From NCBI GenBank assembly GCA_021107685.1, contig JAIOSH010000286.1, positions 1 to 14,901 on the forward strand: a DNA stretch of 14,901 nucleotides, in the 5' to 3' direction. The translations under genes and the position numbers were made by a program. This document shows, piece by piece, positions 1-7,414 of this stretch. The stretch comes from Bacteroidales bacterium (GTDB taxonomy: Bacteria > Bacteroidota > Bacteroidia > Bacteroidales > SMBSF39). The stretch's first letter is position 1; each line of letters opens with the position of its first letter. The notes beneath the pieces were generated by a model that was not told the DNA's origin, did not search any database, and saw only the letters and a list, made by a program, of their open reading frames with translations.

Positions 1-1181
1 CTACCGACAGTTTGAAAGACAAATATTTCAATTCTATCACCTGTTACTAAATCCTCAACATCGCTAACATTCGGAGCAAGGTTATTTTCTAATAGTTCTC
101 CCATACCATAAATTCCCTGTAATTTATTTCCCTGGGCATACATTTGTCCGTTTTTAAATATTGCAATAGATACATGACCACCAATAATTGCCTCCAACTC
201 TTGAACATAAAAGTCTGTCCTTGCATTAACCTGGTAATATCCCTCCTCTGTTGCTGTAAAAGTTTGTGTTGTACCTCCAAATTCATTATGTTCATCATAA
301 GTTGTGTTATCAAAAGGAATTGGCTGCCACATACCCGACATTACATTGAAATTTGCTTGAAGCCATACCCTTGCCCTGCTTTGGTGGTTAAAGTCAATTA
401 TTCCGGGTGATGCATTCTCATCGTGAATTTCAAACATTGTATTTGCATCCGTATAACCTGGTCCTGTTAAAGTGTTAGTATTACAAATTTTAAAATTATG
501 GTCAGTATTGGTTGGATTATCAAAAAAGATTCCGAGTGTATAATTCCGAATATTAAGAATTGCAAATTGTTCAGATGCATCTCCCTGTCCCGGATTTTCA
601 ACAAAAACTTGTGGGAAAGTCGGTTCCAAAACATGAAGCGGAGCACCAGGACCAGTAATTCCAATACCAACAAAACCACCGGTAAAATATGAGTTTCCTA
701 ATGCCAGTAATCTTATCATTGCAGTACCTCCTGTGTAAAGTTGCATTATTCCATTTCCACCCCCATTGTCATTTATATCTGCCAACATTAAACCTGTTGT
801 AGGATTAGTGGTCCATAATTCAATTTGTTGAGCAAAAGTGGAAGGACCTCCCTGAACATCAAACTTATAGCCCCCTGTAGGTGATGCAACACCAATGGCA
901 ACATCGCTTCCTGCACCTGTAAAAGCAAAGTCTCCGCCTTCAAGGTTATCAAATTGAACATTAAAACCTGCATTTAAATTAACCACTAAACCATCAGCAT
1001 TAGTGCTGCCTGATGTTGTGTTTGTCATTTGAAAGACTGTCCCGCTTGCACTGTTATGATGCAACTGTAAAAGGTAATTCGGTGTTATTCCTGTTACATC
1101 TGAAACAGCAACTTGCGCATTTATTGTTCCTGTTAAAAGGAAAAATGCAAAAACTAATGTAAAAATTGTAAATTTTCTCAT
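1..1181 (-). CDS. Secreted protein with C1q/TNF-like jelly-roll domain, 3' end outside window
   Basis: This reading frame is open from an ATG at 1181 to the left edge (393 codons seen, no stop), so the C-terminus is missing. It begins with a clear signal peptide (MRKFTIFTLVFAFFLLTGTINA, then QVAVSD), so the protein is exported. Residues about 30-165 are rich in G, N, T and V and look like beta structure. Around 168-182 is a FVGIGITGPGAPLHV segment of the kind common in Bacteroidota surface and fibre-like proteins. From about residue 280 to the edge the pattern resembles a C1q/TNF jelly roll: WQPIPFDNTTYDEHNEF, then FTATEEGYYQVNARTDFYV, GGHVSIAIFKNGQMYAQG and LVTGDRIEIFVFQTVG. Its role is unknown; surface adhesion or binding is a family-level guess. 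It has its own promoter and an unusual repeated leader upstream. Shorter overlapping frames are shadows. Confidence 0.8.
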   Translation of the reverse strand, partial: MRKFTIFTLVFAFFLLTGTINAQVAVSDVTGITPNYLLQLHHNSASGTVFQMTNTTSGSTNADGLVVNLNAGFNVQFDNLEGGDFAFTGAGSDVAIGVASPTGGYKFDVQGGPSTFAQQIELWTTNPTTGLMLADINDNGGGNGIMQLYTGGTAMIRLLALGNSYFTGGFVGIGITGPGAPLHVLEPTFPQVFVENPGQGDASEQFAILNIRNYTLGIFFDNPTNTDHNFKICNTNTLTGPGYTDANTMFEIHDENASPGIIDFNHQSRARVWLQANFNVMSGMWQPIPFDNTTYDEHNEFGGTTQTFTATEEGYYQVNARTDFYVQELEAIIGGHVSIAIFKNGQMYAQGNKLQGIYGMGELLENNLAPNVSDVEDLVTGDRIEIFVFQTVG

Positions 1182-1182
1182 A

Positions 1183-1203
1183 ATAATTTAATTTTTTGTT
1201 TAA
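1183..1203. repeat. Direct repeat copy 1 (21 bp) in the leader of the C1q-like gene
   Basis: A 21-bp AT-rich segment immediately upstream of the start codon at 1181 is repeated perfectly at 1218-1238, a period of 35 bp. Similarity continues past the 21 bp (TAATAAAA follows both copies, offset by two bases). Both copies lie between the predicted promoter and the start codon, so both should be in the 5' untranslated leader. Confidence 0.7.
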
Positions 1204-1217
1204 TAATAAAATAATTT

Positions 1218-1238
1218 ATAATTTAATTTTTTGTTTAA
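1218..1238. repeat. Direct repeat copy 2 (21 bp) in the leader of the C1q-like gene
   Basis: This is the second perfect copy of the 21-bp element at 1183-1203. It lies just downstream (on the minus strand) of the predicted -7 box at 1260-1253. It may be a simple tandem duplication of the leader or a repeated protein- or RNA-binding site; the sequence alone does not decide. Confidence 0.7.
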
Positions 1239-1252
1239 AGTAATAAAAAAAA

Positions 1253-1283
1253 CAAATATATAACTTTTTTTTTAACACACAAA
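1253..1283 (-). promoter_or_regulatory. Bacteroidota-type promoter of the C1q-like gene
   Basis: On the minus strand a -33 TTTG (1283-1280) is followed after 19 bases by TATATTTG (1260-1253), which fits the Bacteroidota consensus TTTG ... TAnnTTTG. Transcription should begin near 1246, giving a leader of about 65 bases that contains both 21-bp repeats. Confidence 0.55.
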
Positions 1284-1488
1284 TTTTTCTAAAAATTTTT
1301 TTTACTTAAATATTACATTGTGAATAATTAATTAAAGTTTATTTTTTAATTCAATAATTGCACCAAATTTCGTAATAATTTATAAAACAATATTTTAAAA
1401 TACTAATATAAATATTTCTCTCCAATTCTGGATATATTTTTCCTGATTTTGGAATTTGTCTTAATCCGATTAATTCGGGATAATTTTA

Positions 1489-2397
1489 TTAAAATTTATA
1501 TGAAAGACCTATTCCGAATACTTCTTTAAATTGTGTTCTTGGTCCAAGTTTTTTCTCATTTTTGTCAATAATGTCAATATCATCATCATATATAAGCTGT
1601 GTATTAATATTAGCTGACATGAATTTATTTATTTTCATAGCAATAAGAACTTCCCAGTTAACATCAATATTTTGCGGATTATCCGAATAATTTGAAAATA
1701 GTTCAAGCTTGGTTTGAAAATCTACATTTTCAATTAAATTTTTTCTTAACATCATTTTTATAAAAGCACCGAGTTCATTTCGCAAGTTTTCACCATTCTT
1801 AATTTTTTCACCCTGTTCATTATACTGTGCAGGTTCAACACCAAAAGCCCCTTCATCAGCGAGATCCTGATCGTTTACAAATGTATGTTTTATTGTTAAC
1901 GGGGAAATATATATAGAAAAATCATCATTTGGATTATAATCCATTCCTATTCCATATAATAAATAAGCAGGAGCAAAAAAATCTGAAACCAAAAATTTTT
2001 CAGCATCTTCGGGATATTCATAAGTTTTTGTAAACTGTGATTTAAAATTTAGCAGCACACTGTAATACCAGGATTTAACTGCCTGATAACCATATTTTGA
2101 TGAGAGGTCTATTTTATCTTCACTTTTTCTTTGTTCTTCATCTCCTGTTTTTAATAAGCCATAGGCTAATTCAAAGTTATTATCCCAAAATGATTTATCC
2201 TTCTTGTAATTAATAAACAAATTAAGATATGCATTAGCAGAAATTGAATTTTCACCACCGGCAGCCCAGTTTGATAAAGAAGCCTGTGAAAAGTTTAATG
2301 CACCTTCACCTCCTTTTGTCCAGCTTGTATCGGTTTTTTGTGCATTAGCACAATTAATAAATAAAATTGTAAATACTAAAACAATAATTTTTTTCAT
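1489..2397 (-). CDS. DUF3078 family outer-membrane-associated protein
   Basis: This 302-residue protein starts with a signal peptide (MKKIIVLVFTILFINCANAQ), so it is exported. The C at position 16 is not in a proper lipobox, so a lipoprotein is unlikely. After it comes the typical DUF3078 opening: WTKGGEGALNFSQASLSNWAAGGENS at about residues 26-51. Alternating hydrophobic and polar stretches follow, with many aromatic residues (YKKDKSFWDNNFELAYG, SWYYSVLLNFKSQF, FSIYISPLTIKHTF). It ends in ...GIGLSYKF; a terminal F is usual for outer-membrane beta-barrels. The family is largely restricted to Bacteroidota and its function is not established. The gene lies 30 bp downstream of the mscS-type gene on the same strand and is probably co-transcribed with it. 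It appears full length. Confidence 0.85.
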   Translation of the reverse strand: MKKIIVLVFTILFINCANAQKTDTSWTKGGEGALNFSQASLSNWAAGGENSISANAYLNLFINYKKDKSFWDNNFELAYGLLKTGDEEQRKSEDKIDLSSKYGYQAVKSWYYSVLLNFKSQFTKTYEYPEDAEKFLVSDFFAPAYLLYGIGMDYNPNDDFSIYISPLTIKHTFVNDQDLADEGAFGVEPAQYNEQGEKIKNGENLRNELGAFIKMMLRKNLIENVDFQTKLELFSNYSDNPQNIDVNWEVLIAMKINKFMSANINTQLIYDDDIDIIDKNEKKLGPRTQFKEVFGIGLSYKF

Positions 2398-2427
2398 TTA
2401 AACTATTTTTTTAAGGTTTATAAAATT

Positions 2428-3249
2428 TTAATTTTTCTCATTATATAAATGTATATCTGTTTGAGGATAAGGTATTGAAATATTCTCCTTATCAAATTTC
2501 TTTTTCACCAATTCAGTCATATCAAAGAATATATCCCAATAATCCCCTGAATTAGCCCATACTCTGACAGCAATATTAACAGAACTATCGGCGAGTTCGG
2601 AAATTGCAACGAATGGAGCAGGGTCTTTCAGTATTCTGTCATCTTTATTAATAATACCTTTAATAACTGATTTTGCCTTATCAATATTATCATTATATCC
2701 AATCCCGAAAGTAAAATCAATACGTCTAATTTTTTCAGTTGAGTAATTAGTCATTGAACTTGTAGATAAGCCACCATTCGGTATTATTATGGTTTTATTA
2801 TCAGGGGTTTTTAAGATTGTATTAAAAATCTGTATCTCTTTAACTGACCCCATATAGCCTTGAGCATCAATAAAATCTCCAACTTTAAAGGGTTTGAATA
2901 AAAGTATTATGACACCTCCTGCAAAATTTTGTAATGTTCCTGACAAAGCCATTCCAATTGCAAATCCTGCTGCACCTAATATAGCAATAAATGAAGTCAT
3001 TGCAATACCTACCATTGTCATAACACTGATAATTAGCATTACTTTTAATAATATTGAAGTTAATGACTTGAAAAACGGTCTTAAAGATTCATCAATCGCT
3101 CGTTTTTCCATTATTTTATCAATAGCTTTGACAATGCGTTTGATAATCCAAAGACCTATTATAAGCGTAAGTATTGCTAATAATATTTTCCCTCCATACT
3201 GAATAGTTAATTCGTAAAGCTTTGTTAATAAACTTTCAATGTTTTCCAT
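2428..3249 (-). CDS. mscS: MscS-type small-conductance mechanosensitive channel
   Basis: This 273-residue inner-membrane protein is close in size to the minimal MscS channel. It should open under membrane tension to release solutes during hypo-osmotic shock. Three hydrophobic helices are seen at about residues 19-37, 62-82 and 88-118. The third is the Gly/Ala-rich pore helix (GAAGFAIGMALSGTLQNFAGG), followed by the family signature LLFKPFKVGDFID. Next come the beta domain (GSVKEIQIFNTILKTPDNKTIIIPNG) and the C-terminal alpha/beta domain ending near IPYPQTDIHL. A good promoter lies just upstream. The DUF3078 gene follows after 30 bp. Nothing ties it to the defence genes; it marks the left border of ordinary chromosomal content. 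Confidence 0.92.
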   Translation of the reverse strand: MENIESLLTKLYELTIQYGGKILLAILTLIIGLWIIKRIVKAIDKIMEKRAIDESLRPFFKSLTSILLKVMLIISVMTMVGIAMTSFIAILGAAGFAIGMALSGTLQNFAGGVIILLFKPFKVGDFIDAQGYMGSVKEIQIFNTILKTPDNKTIIIPNGGLSTSSMTNYSTEKIRRIDFTFGIGYNDNIDKAKSVIKGIINKDDRILKDPAPFVAISELADSSVNIAVRVWANSGDYWDIFFDMTELVKKKFDKENISIPYPQTDIHLYNEKN

Positions 3250-3274
3250 AATTCTATAATTTTAATAATTTAAG

Positions 3275-3303
3275 CAAAATTAAAAAAAAGTTTTATATTC
3301 AAA
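3275..3303 (-). promoter_or_regulatory. Bacteroidota-type promoter of the mscS-DUF3078 unit
   Basis: On the minus strand TTTG (3303-3300), a 17-base spacer and TAATTTTG (3282-3275) fit the phylum's -33/-7 consensus. The -7 box lies 25 bases before the mscS ATG at 3249, which implies a short leader. Confidence 0.5.
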
Positions 3304-3350
3304 TTTTTATCAAATCTTTTACCCAAATAATTCACTAACTCATTAAATAA

Positions 3351-3394
3351 TTTGATAGTTCAGTTAAGCAAACAATATTATATTTGTATTTTTG
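3351..3394 (+). promoter_or_regulatory. Possible promoter of the GHKL ATPase gene
   Basis: Two adjacent -7 type boxes, TATATTTG (3379-3386) and TATTTTTG (3387-3394), precede the ATG at 3470. The nearest upstream TTTG (3351-3354) is 24 bases from the first box, slightly longer than usual. A short perfect inverted repeat, TCAACAAAGTTGA (3420-3432), lies between these boxes and the start and could be an operator, but five-base arms are weak evidence. Confidence 0.3.
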
Positions 3395-3469
3395 TAAAAT
3401 ATTTTTATCAAAATTTTTTTCAACAAAGTTGATGATTAAATATAAAAAATCTATTTATATAATGATCTG

Positions 3470-5938
3470 ATGAATCTATTCAGCCAAAACTTTGACCCCG
3501 AATTCCTTTTCAATCAATTGTATTTTACAAATACAGAACAGGATGTTGATAAATTAATACAAGAAAATCCTGAAATCTTTAAATCTGAAAATTGGTATCC
3601 CTTAGGTGGAAAAGAAACAAATTTTGCTGTTATTGAAAATCAACAATCCGCACCTATTGCTGCACTTATTGAAAAAATTACAAATTCTATTGATGCTATT
3701 CTAATGCGAAAATGCTTTGAGGCAGGGATTGAGCCAAAGTCAAAAGATGCTCCAAGATCAATGGAAGATGCAGTAGAAGTATTTTTTCCTGAGAATAAAA
3801 ATTGGGATTTGCCTACTTACCGAAAGAAACAAGGGGAAAGCATTCAATTACTTGCAGATGGGCCGAGAATGAATACATCACTCATAATTTATGATGACGG
3901 AGAAGGACAATATCCTGAAAAATTTGAGGATACATTTTTATCATTGATTGCAGGTAACAAATGGGAAATTCAATTTGTGCAAGGTAAATATAATATGGGT
4001 GGAAGCGGAGCAATAGTTTTTTGTGGTAAAAAGAGTTATCAGCTAATTGCCTCAAAAAGATATGATGGGGCAGGAAATTTTGGATTTACTTTGATAAGAG
4101 AACACCCAATGACTTCTGAAGAATTAAGTACAAAAAAGAACACTTGGTATGAGTATTTAAAAATTGATGATAAGATTCCTTCTTTCCCGATTACAAAACT
4201 TGATTTAAAACTACACAACCGATTATTTGAAACAGGAACGATTATTAAACTATATTCTTATGATCTGCCGGCAGGAAGCCGTTCGGTAATTTCAAGGGAT
4301 TTGAATCAAAGTATTAATGAATATCTTTTTGAACCTGCTTTGCCAATATTAACTGTTGACAGAAAAGAAAGATACCCTGAAGATAGAAATCTTGAAAGAG
4401 AATTATATGGTTTGAAAAGAAGATTGGAACAAGATGATAGTAAATACATTGAAGATTACTTTTCAGAGACCTACCATGACAATCTCTTTGACAACATGAA
4501 AGTAACCTGTTATGTTTTTAAAAATAAAATCAATGATAAATCTGTAAAAGAGACGAAAGATACAATTCAAAGGGAATTCTTTAAAAATAATATGGCTGTT
4601 ATTTTTTCTTTAAATGGACAGGTTCATGGACATTATACTGCTGAATTTATTACCCGATCATTAAAAATGAACCTTTTAAAAAATCATCTTTTAATTCATG
4701 TTGATTGTACAAAAATGAAATATGAATTCAGAAAAGAACTTTTTATGGCTTCACGTGACCGGTTGAAGGATGGAGAAGAGACAAGGGAATTGCGGGTTTT
4801 TCTCGCAAAAAAATTGGGTGCTAAAGATGGCAGGTTAGCTGAAATAGTAAAAAGAAGAAAAGACTCAATTGCAGTTGAGGGTGGAGATACTTCTGAAATT
4901 TTAAAATCATTTACAAAAAATTTACCCTTAAATAGTGACCTGTTAAAGTTGCTTAATCAAACCTTTAAGCTTGATTTGAAAAAGGATAAACCAAAGAAAA
5001 AAGAAAACGAAAAACAAAAAAGGAAACAAGAAGATAAAGAACCATTTAACCCGAACAGATTTCCAACCAAGTTTAAATTAAGGGCAAAAAATGATGGTGA
5101 ACATGAGGTAGGAAAAATTCCGATTGGAGGAGAAAAAACAATACGTTTTGAAACAGATGTGGAAAACCATTACTTTGACCGTGTGGAAGAACCGGGTGAA
5201 TTAAGAATCGCTTTATTAAACCTTAAACAGAATGCAAAAGAAGGTGGTGACCGACCCGGAAAACCAGATAAGATTGAAGATGTTTTTAATGTTACAGGAA
5301 GCAGTCCGAAAGATGGAATGATAAAAATAGCTTTAAACCCAAAAGAGAATGTTAATATAGGGGATGCAATACAAATGAAAGTTACCCTCATTAATTCCGG
5401 TGGTTTTGATTTTGATGAAATTTTTTGGGTAAAAATTAGCGAACCTGACAGACCGAAAGAAAAGAAACCAAAGGAAAAAATGATTGATGAAGAAATGCTC
5501 GGATTACCTCCTCATATTTTAACTTACAAAGATTCTAAAGACGGCCATATTACCTGGGAACAAGTTGAAAATGCAACAAGTGAAACAATGGATTGGAATA
5601 CTGTTATGTATCCTCTCGTTAGCGGAGATAACCTGGAGAAGATTTTTATTAATATGGACAGCAATGTTTTAAAACACTATAAATCCAAAACTAAAAATCC
5701 TAACGCAGAACAGTTGGCTTTTGCAGACCGTAAATATATTTCTTCCGTTTATTTTCACACTTTATTCCTTTATTCAATTACAAAAAACCGGAAATATCGA
5801 ATTTTGCGAGAAGCTGATGGAAAAGAAACCGATGTTGAATTAGAAACTTATCTAAAGGATTTATTCGAATCCTATTATTCTGAATTCATTTTAAACTTTG
5901 GTGGTGCTGAGGAGATGATGCAGGGATTGGGGGATTGA
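3470..5938 (+). CDS. Large GHKL (Hsp90/MutL/MORC-type) ATPase
   Basis: This 822-residue soluble protein carries a GHKL ATP-binding fold at its N-terminus. The N-box is EKITNSIDAI (residues 68-77; E68, N72, D75). The D-x-G-x-G box is DDGEGQ (142-147), and the ATP-lid glycines are GKYNMGGSGAI (172-182). A transducer-like (S5) region follows to about 470, including IFSLNGQVHGHYTAEF and KELFMASRDRLKDGEE. A lysine-rich linker (about 505-525) leads to a beta-rich segment, probably Ig-like (about 535-670), and a helical C-terminus. Such ATPases dimerise on ATP binding; MORC/MutL-like members are known beside restriction-modification genes. No nuclease motif was recognised. It heads a plus-strand group converging on the Ssp-like operon. 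Its last 16 codons recur at 7336-7386. A role in sensing or restricting foreign DNA is inferred. Confidence 0.75.
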   Translation: MNLFSQNFDPEFLFNQLYFTNTEQDVDKLIQENPEIFKSENWYPLGGKETNFAVIENQQSAPIAALIEKITNSIDAILMRKCFEAGIEPKSKDAPRSMEDAVEVFFPENKNWDLPTYRKKQGESIQLLADGPRMNTSLIIYDDGEGQYPEKFEDTFLSLIAGNKWEIQFVQGKYNMGGSGAIVFCGKKSYQLIASKRYDGAGNFGFTLIREHPMTSEELSTKKNTWYEYLKIDDKIPSFPITKLDLKLHNRLFETGTIIKLYSYDLPAGSRSVISRDLNQSINEYLFEPALPILTVDRKERYPEDRNLERELYGLKRRLEQDDSKYIEDYFSETYHDNLFDNMKVTCYVFKNKINDKSVKETKDTIQREFFKNNMAVIFSLNGQVHGHYTAEFITRSLKMNLLKNHLLIHVDCTKMKYEFRKELFMASRDRLKDGEETRELRVFLAKKLGAKDGRLAEIVKRRKDSIAVEGGDTSEILKSFTKNLPLNSDLLKLLNQTFKLDLKKDKPKKKENEKQKRKQEDKEPFNPNRFPTKFKLRAKNDGEHEVGKIPIGGEKTIRFETDVENHYFDRVEEPGELRIALLNLKQNAKEGGDRPGKPDKIEDVFNVTGSSPKDGMIKIALNPKENVNIGDAIQMKVTLINSGGFDFDEIFWVKISEPDRPKEKKPKEKMIDEEMLGLPPHILTYKDSKDGHITWEQVENATSETMDWNTVMYPLVSGDNLEKIFINMDSNVLKHYKSKTKNPNAEQLAFADRKYISSVYFHTLFLYSITKNRKYRILREADGKETDVELETYLKDLFESYYSEFILNFGGAEEMMQGLGD
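5888..5938 (+). repeat. 3' end of the GHKL ATPase gene, copy 1 of a duplicated segment
   Basis: These 51 bases encode the last 16 residues (ILNFGGAEEMMQGLGD) and stop codon of the ATPase. They match 7336-7386 at an offset of 1448 bp. Positions 5907-5936 are identical to 7355-7384 (30 bp). The core is G-rich, which stands out in this AT-rich DNA. Confidence 0.9.
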
Positions 5939-6020
5939 TTTATTGAATAAATTAATTTGTTATACATAATTAATAAAAATATAAATTAGTTAATTTTACT
6001 AAATTCTTAATTTTTTTATT

Positions 6021-6671
6021 ATGGAAATTTTTGTGTTATTTGTACCATTAATTATTGCAGCCATCTCATTCACATTTAATGTGTGGAACAATATAAGAGA
6101 ACTTAATTATAAAAAAGAAGTTCTAGAAGAATCAAAAATTTCTGATAAAAGAAAAGAATTAGCAAAAAAACTTAATGAATTTTATGGACCATTCCTACAG
6201 AATTTAAAAAAAAGCACTACACTGTATAGGGCATTAACTTTTAAAAGAGGTGATTTTAGATTACTCGATTATTTGCTTGATGAAAATACTTTTTCTGAAC
6301 AAAGTTTTGATGAAAATGATAGAACCTTAATTAATGAAATAGTAGATATCGGTAAGGAACAACAAGCGTTAATAAAAAGTCAAGGTGGATTAATTGACGA
6401 TCCCGTATTAACACTAAACTTCGTCGATAACGAAATAGATGAGAAATTCGATCAAGATCGAAGGGACCTACAAAATATAGGATTAATCCCAAGAGTAAAT
6501 GCACATTATAGAATATTAGAATTAGCAAGAGATAAGAAGATCTTTGGAGATGTGAGTAGATTTCAAGATTATAGATTCCCAAGAAATTTACCTAATGAAA
6601 TTGAGAGAAGGATTAAGGAACTTCAAACCGAACTGGAATCACTTCGGAAAATTATTAGAAAATGTAATTAA
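6021..6671 (+). CDS. Small protein with N-terminal membrane anchor and helical domain
   Basis: I do not recognise this 216-residue protein. Residues about 2-22 (EIFVLFVPLIIAAISFTFNVW) form one membrane helix, so it is probably an inner-membrane protein with a cytoplasmic C-terminal part. The rest is charged and mostly helical, with LAKKLNEFYGPFLQNLKKS at about residues 48-66 and a likely short coiled coil near the C-terminus (NEIERRIKELQTELESLRKI). No catalytic motif is visible. It begins 82 bp after the ATPase gene and ends 4 bp before the methyltransferase start, so the pair should be translated together. Both lie inside the interval bounded by the duplicated ATPase gene end, suggesting they arrived as a unit. 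A membrane-anchored accessory or effector is possible but unproven. Confidence 0.6.
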   Translation: MEIFVLFVPLIIAAISFTFNVWNNIRELNYKKEVLEESKISDKRKELAKKLNEFYGPFLQNLKKSTTLYRALTFKRGDFRLLDYLLDENTFSEQSFDENDRTLINEIVDIGKEQQALIKSQGGLIDDPVLTLNFVDNEIDEKFDQDRRDLQNIGLIPRVNAHYRILELARDKKIFGDVSRFQDYRFPRNLPNEIERRIKELQTELESLRKIIRKCN

Positions 6672-6675
6672 CTTA

Positions 6676-7302
6676 ATGGAAAGAAAAATTGATATAACAA
6701 TCAGAAGTTATGATAATTATGCTCAGGAGTATAGTGATAATATAGCCAAACTTGCCCCGATTGAAAAACTAGTTGAGTTCTGCAATTTATTAGTACACAA
6801 TGCTGAAATTCTAGACTTGGGCTGTGGATCAGGCCGTGACTCTAAGATTTTTATAGAGAAGGGTTATAATGTTACAGGAATTGATTTAGCCGATAATCTA
6901 TTAAAAATTGCCAAAGCACAAGTGCCCAAAGCTGTTTTTAGTAAAATGGATATTCGTAAATTAAAATTGGGATTCAATGATGATCAATTTAATGGTATTT
7001 GGGCCTCTGCGAGTCTCTTACATATTCCAAAAAATGATATTCCAGAAACTCTAAAAGGTTTAAGATGTATTTTGAAAAAAGATGGAATAATGTATATTTC
7101 ACTGAAAGAAGGAATTGGTGAAAAATATGAACCCGATTTACGATATGGCACTGATGCTTTCAAATTCTGGGCTTATTTTACTTTCAATGAAGCAAAATTA
7201 TTAATAGAAAAAGCAGGTTTTAAAATTATAAAAGCCGAAATAAATTATTCAGATTCTACATACACTACAAATCCTTGGATTGAGTTTTTTTGTAAAAAAT
7301 GA
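6676..7302 (+). CDS. Class I SAM-dependent methyltransferase
   Basis: This 208-residue protein has a Rossmann-type methyltransferase fold. Motif I is ILDLGCGSGRD (residues 45-55), the acidic end of strand 2 is GYNVTGIDLADN (D70), and WASASLLHIP resembles the motif IV/post-IV region of small-molecule and protein methyltransferases. There is no (D/N/S)PP(Y/F/W) motif, so it is probably not an amino DNA methyltransferase; its substrate is unknown. I chose the ATG at 6676 rather than the in-frame ATG at 6595. The earlier start would overlap 77 bases of the upstream gene and add 27 residues unlike the family; the chosen start sits 4 bp past the upstream stop, and MERKIDITIRSYDNYAQEY is a typical family N-terminus. 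It is the last gene inside the duplicated-end interval. Confidence 0.82.
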   Translation: MERKIDITIRSYDNYAQEYSDNIAKLAPIEKLVEFCNLLVHNAEILDLGCGSGRDSKIFIEKGYNVTGIDLADNLLKIAKAQVPKAVFSKMDIRKLKLGFNDDQFNGIWASASLLHIPKNDIPETLKGLRCILKKDGIMYISLKEGIGEKYEPDLRYGTDAFKFWAYFTFNEAKLLIEKAGFKIIKAEINYSDSTYTTNPWIEFFCKK

Positions 7303-7335
7303 ATTTCAATACAACTATTAGATTAGTCATAGAAT

Positions 7336-7386
7336 ATCTTGAATATTGGAGGTACTGAGGAGATGATGCAGGGATTGGGGGATTAA
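7336..7386 (+). pseudogene. Remnant of the 3' end of a second GHKL ATPase allele
   Basis: Read in frame, this stretch gives ILNIGGTEEMMQGLGD and a TAA stop, against ILNFGGAEEMMQGLGD and TGA at the end of the intact ATPase gene. Fourteen of 16 residues match. The 30 bases 7355-7384 are identical to 5907-5936. In the 19 bases before that core there are six differences, four of them silent third-position changes, which is the pattern of a homologous coding sequence that diverged under selection. An in-frame TAG at 7330-7332 and no ATPase similarity before it show that only the tail is left. It lies just beyond the methyltransferase gene. Confidence 0.75.
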
Positions 7387-7414
7387 AAAAAACTAAAACC
7401 CTTATTATATTTAC

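Larger units (their letters stand above)
1182..1488. other. AT-rich intergenic region, 307 bp
   Basis: No gene is visible between the DUF3078 stop and the C1q-like start. It holds the leader repeats and promoter listed separately. A short imperfect inverted repeat (ATCCGA-TTAAT-TCGGGAT, about 1465-1482) lies just beyond the DUF3078 stop and could weakly stop transcription, but it has no T-run and is not called as a terminator. The rest is A- and T-rich sequence with no recognisable RNA gene. Confidence 0.6.

Noticed and set aside
89..973. Short open frames on both strands within the left 1 kb
   Set aside because: They overlap the continuous signal-peptide-bearing C1q-like frame that runs from 1181 to the window edge, and have no family features.
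3420..3432. Inverted repeat TCAACAAAGTTGA upstream of the GHKL ATPase gene as an operator
   Set aside because: Arms of only five bases are expected by chance; mentioned under the promoter entry but not called separately.
6595..6675. Longer start for the methyltransferase at 6595
   Set aside because: It would overlap the upstream gene by 77 bases and add 27 residues unlike methyltransferases; the ATG at 6676 gives a normal N-terminus.
6676..7302. DNA methyltransferase of a restriction-modification system
   Set aside because: No (D/N/S)PP(Y/F/W) or PCQ motif is visible; the sequence resembles small-molecule or protein methyltransferases.
7303..7414. Bidirectional terminator between the convergent operons
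   Set aside because: GGG and CCC runs flank a T-rich stretch, but the possible stem has mismatches and no convincing hairpin forms.
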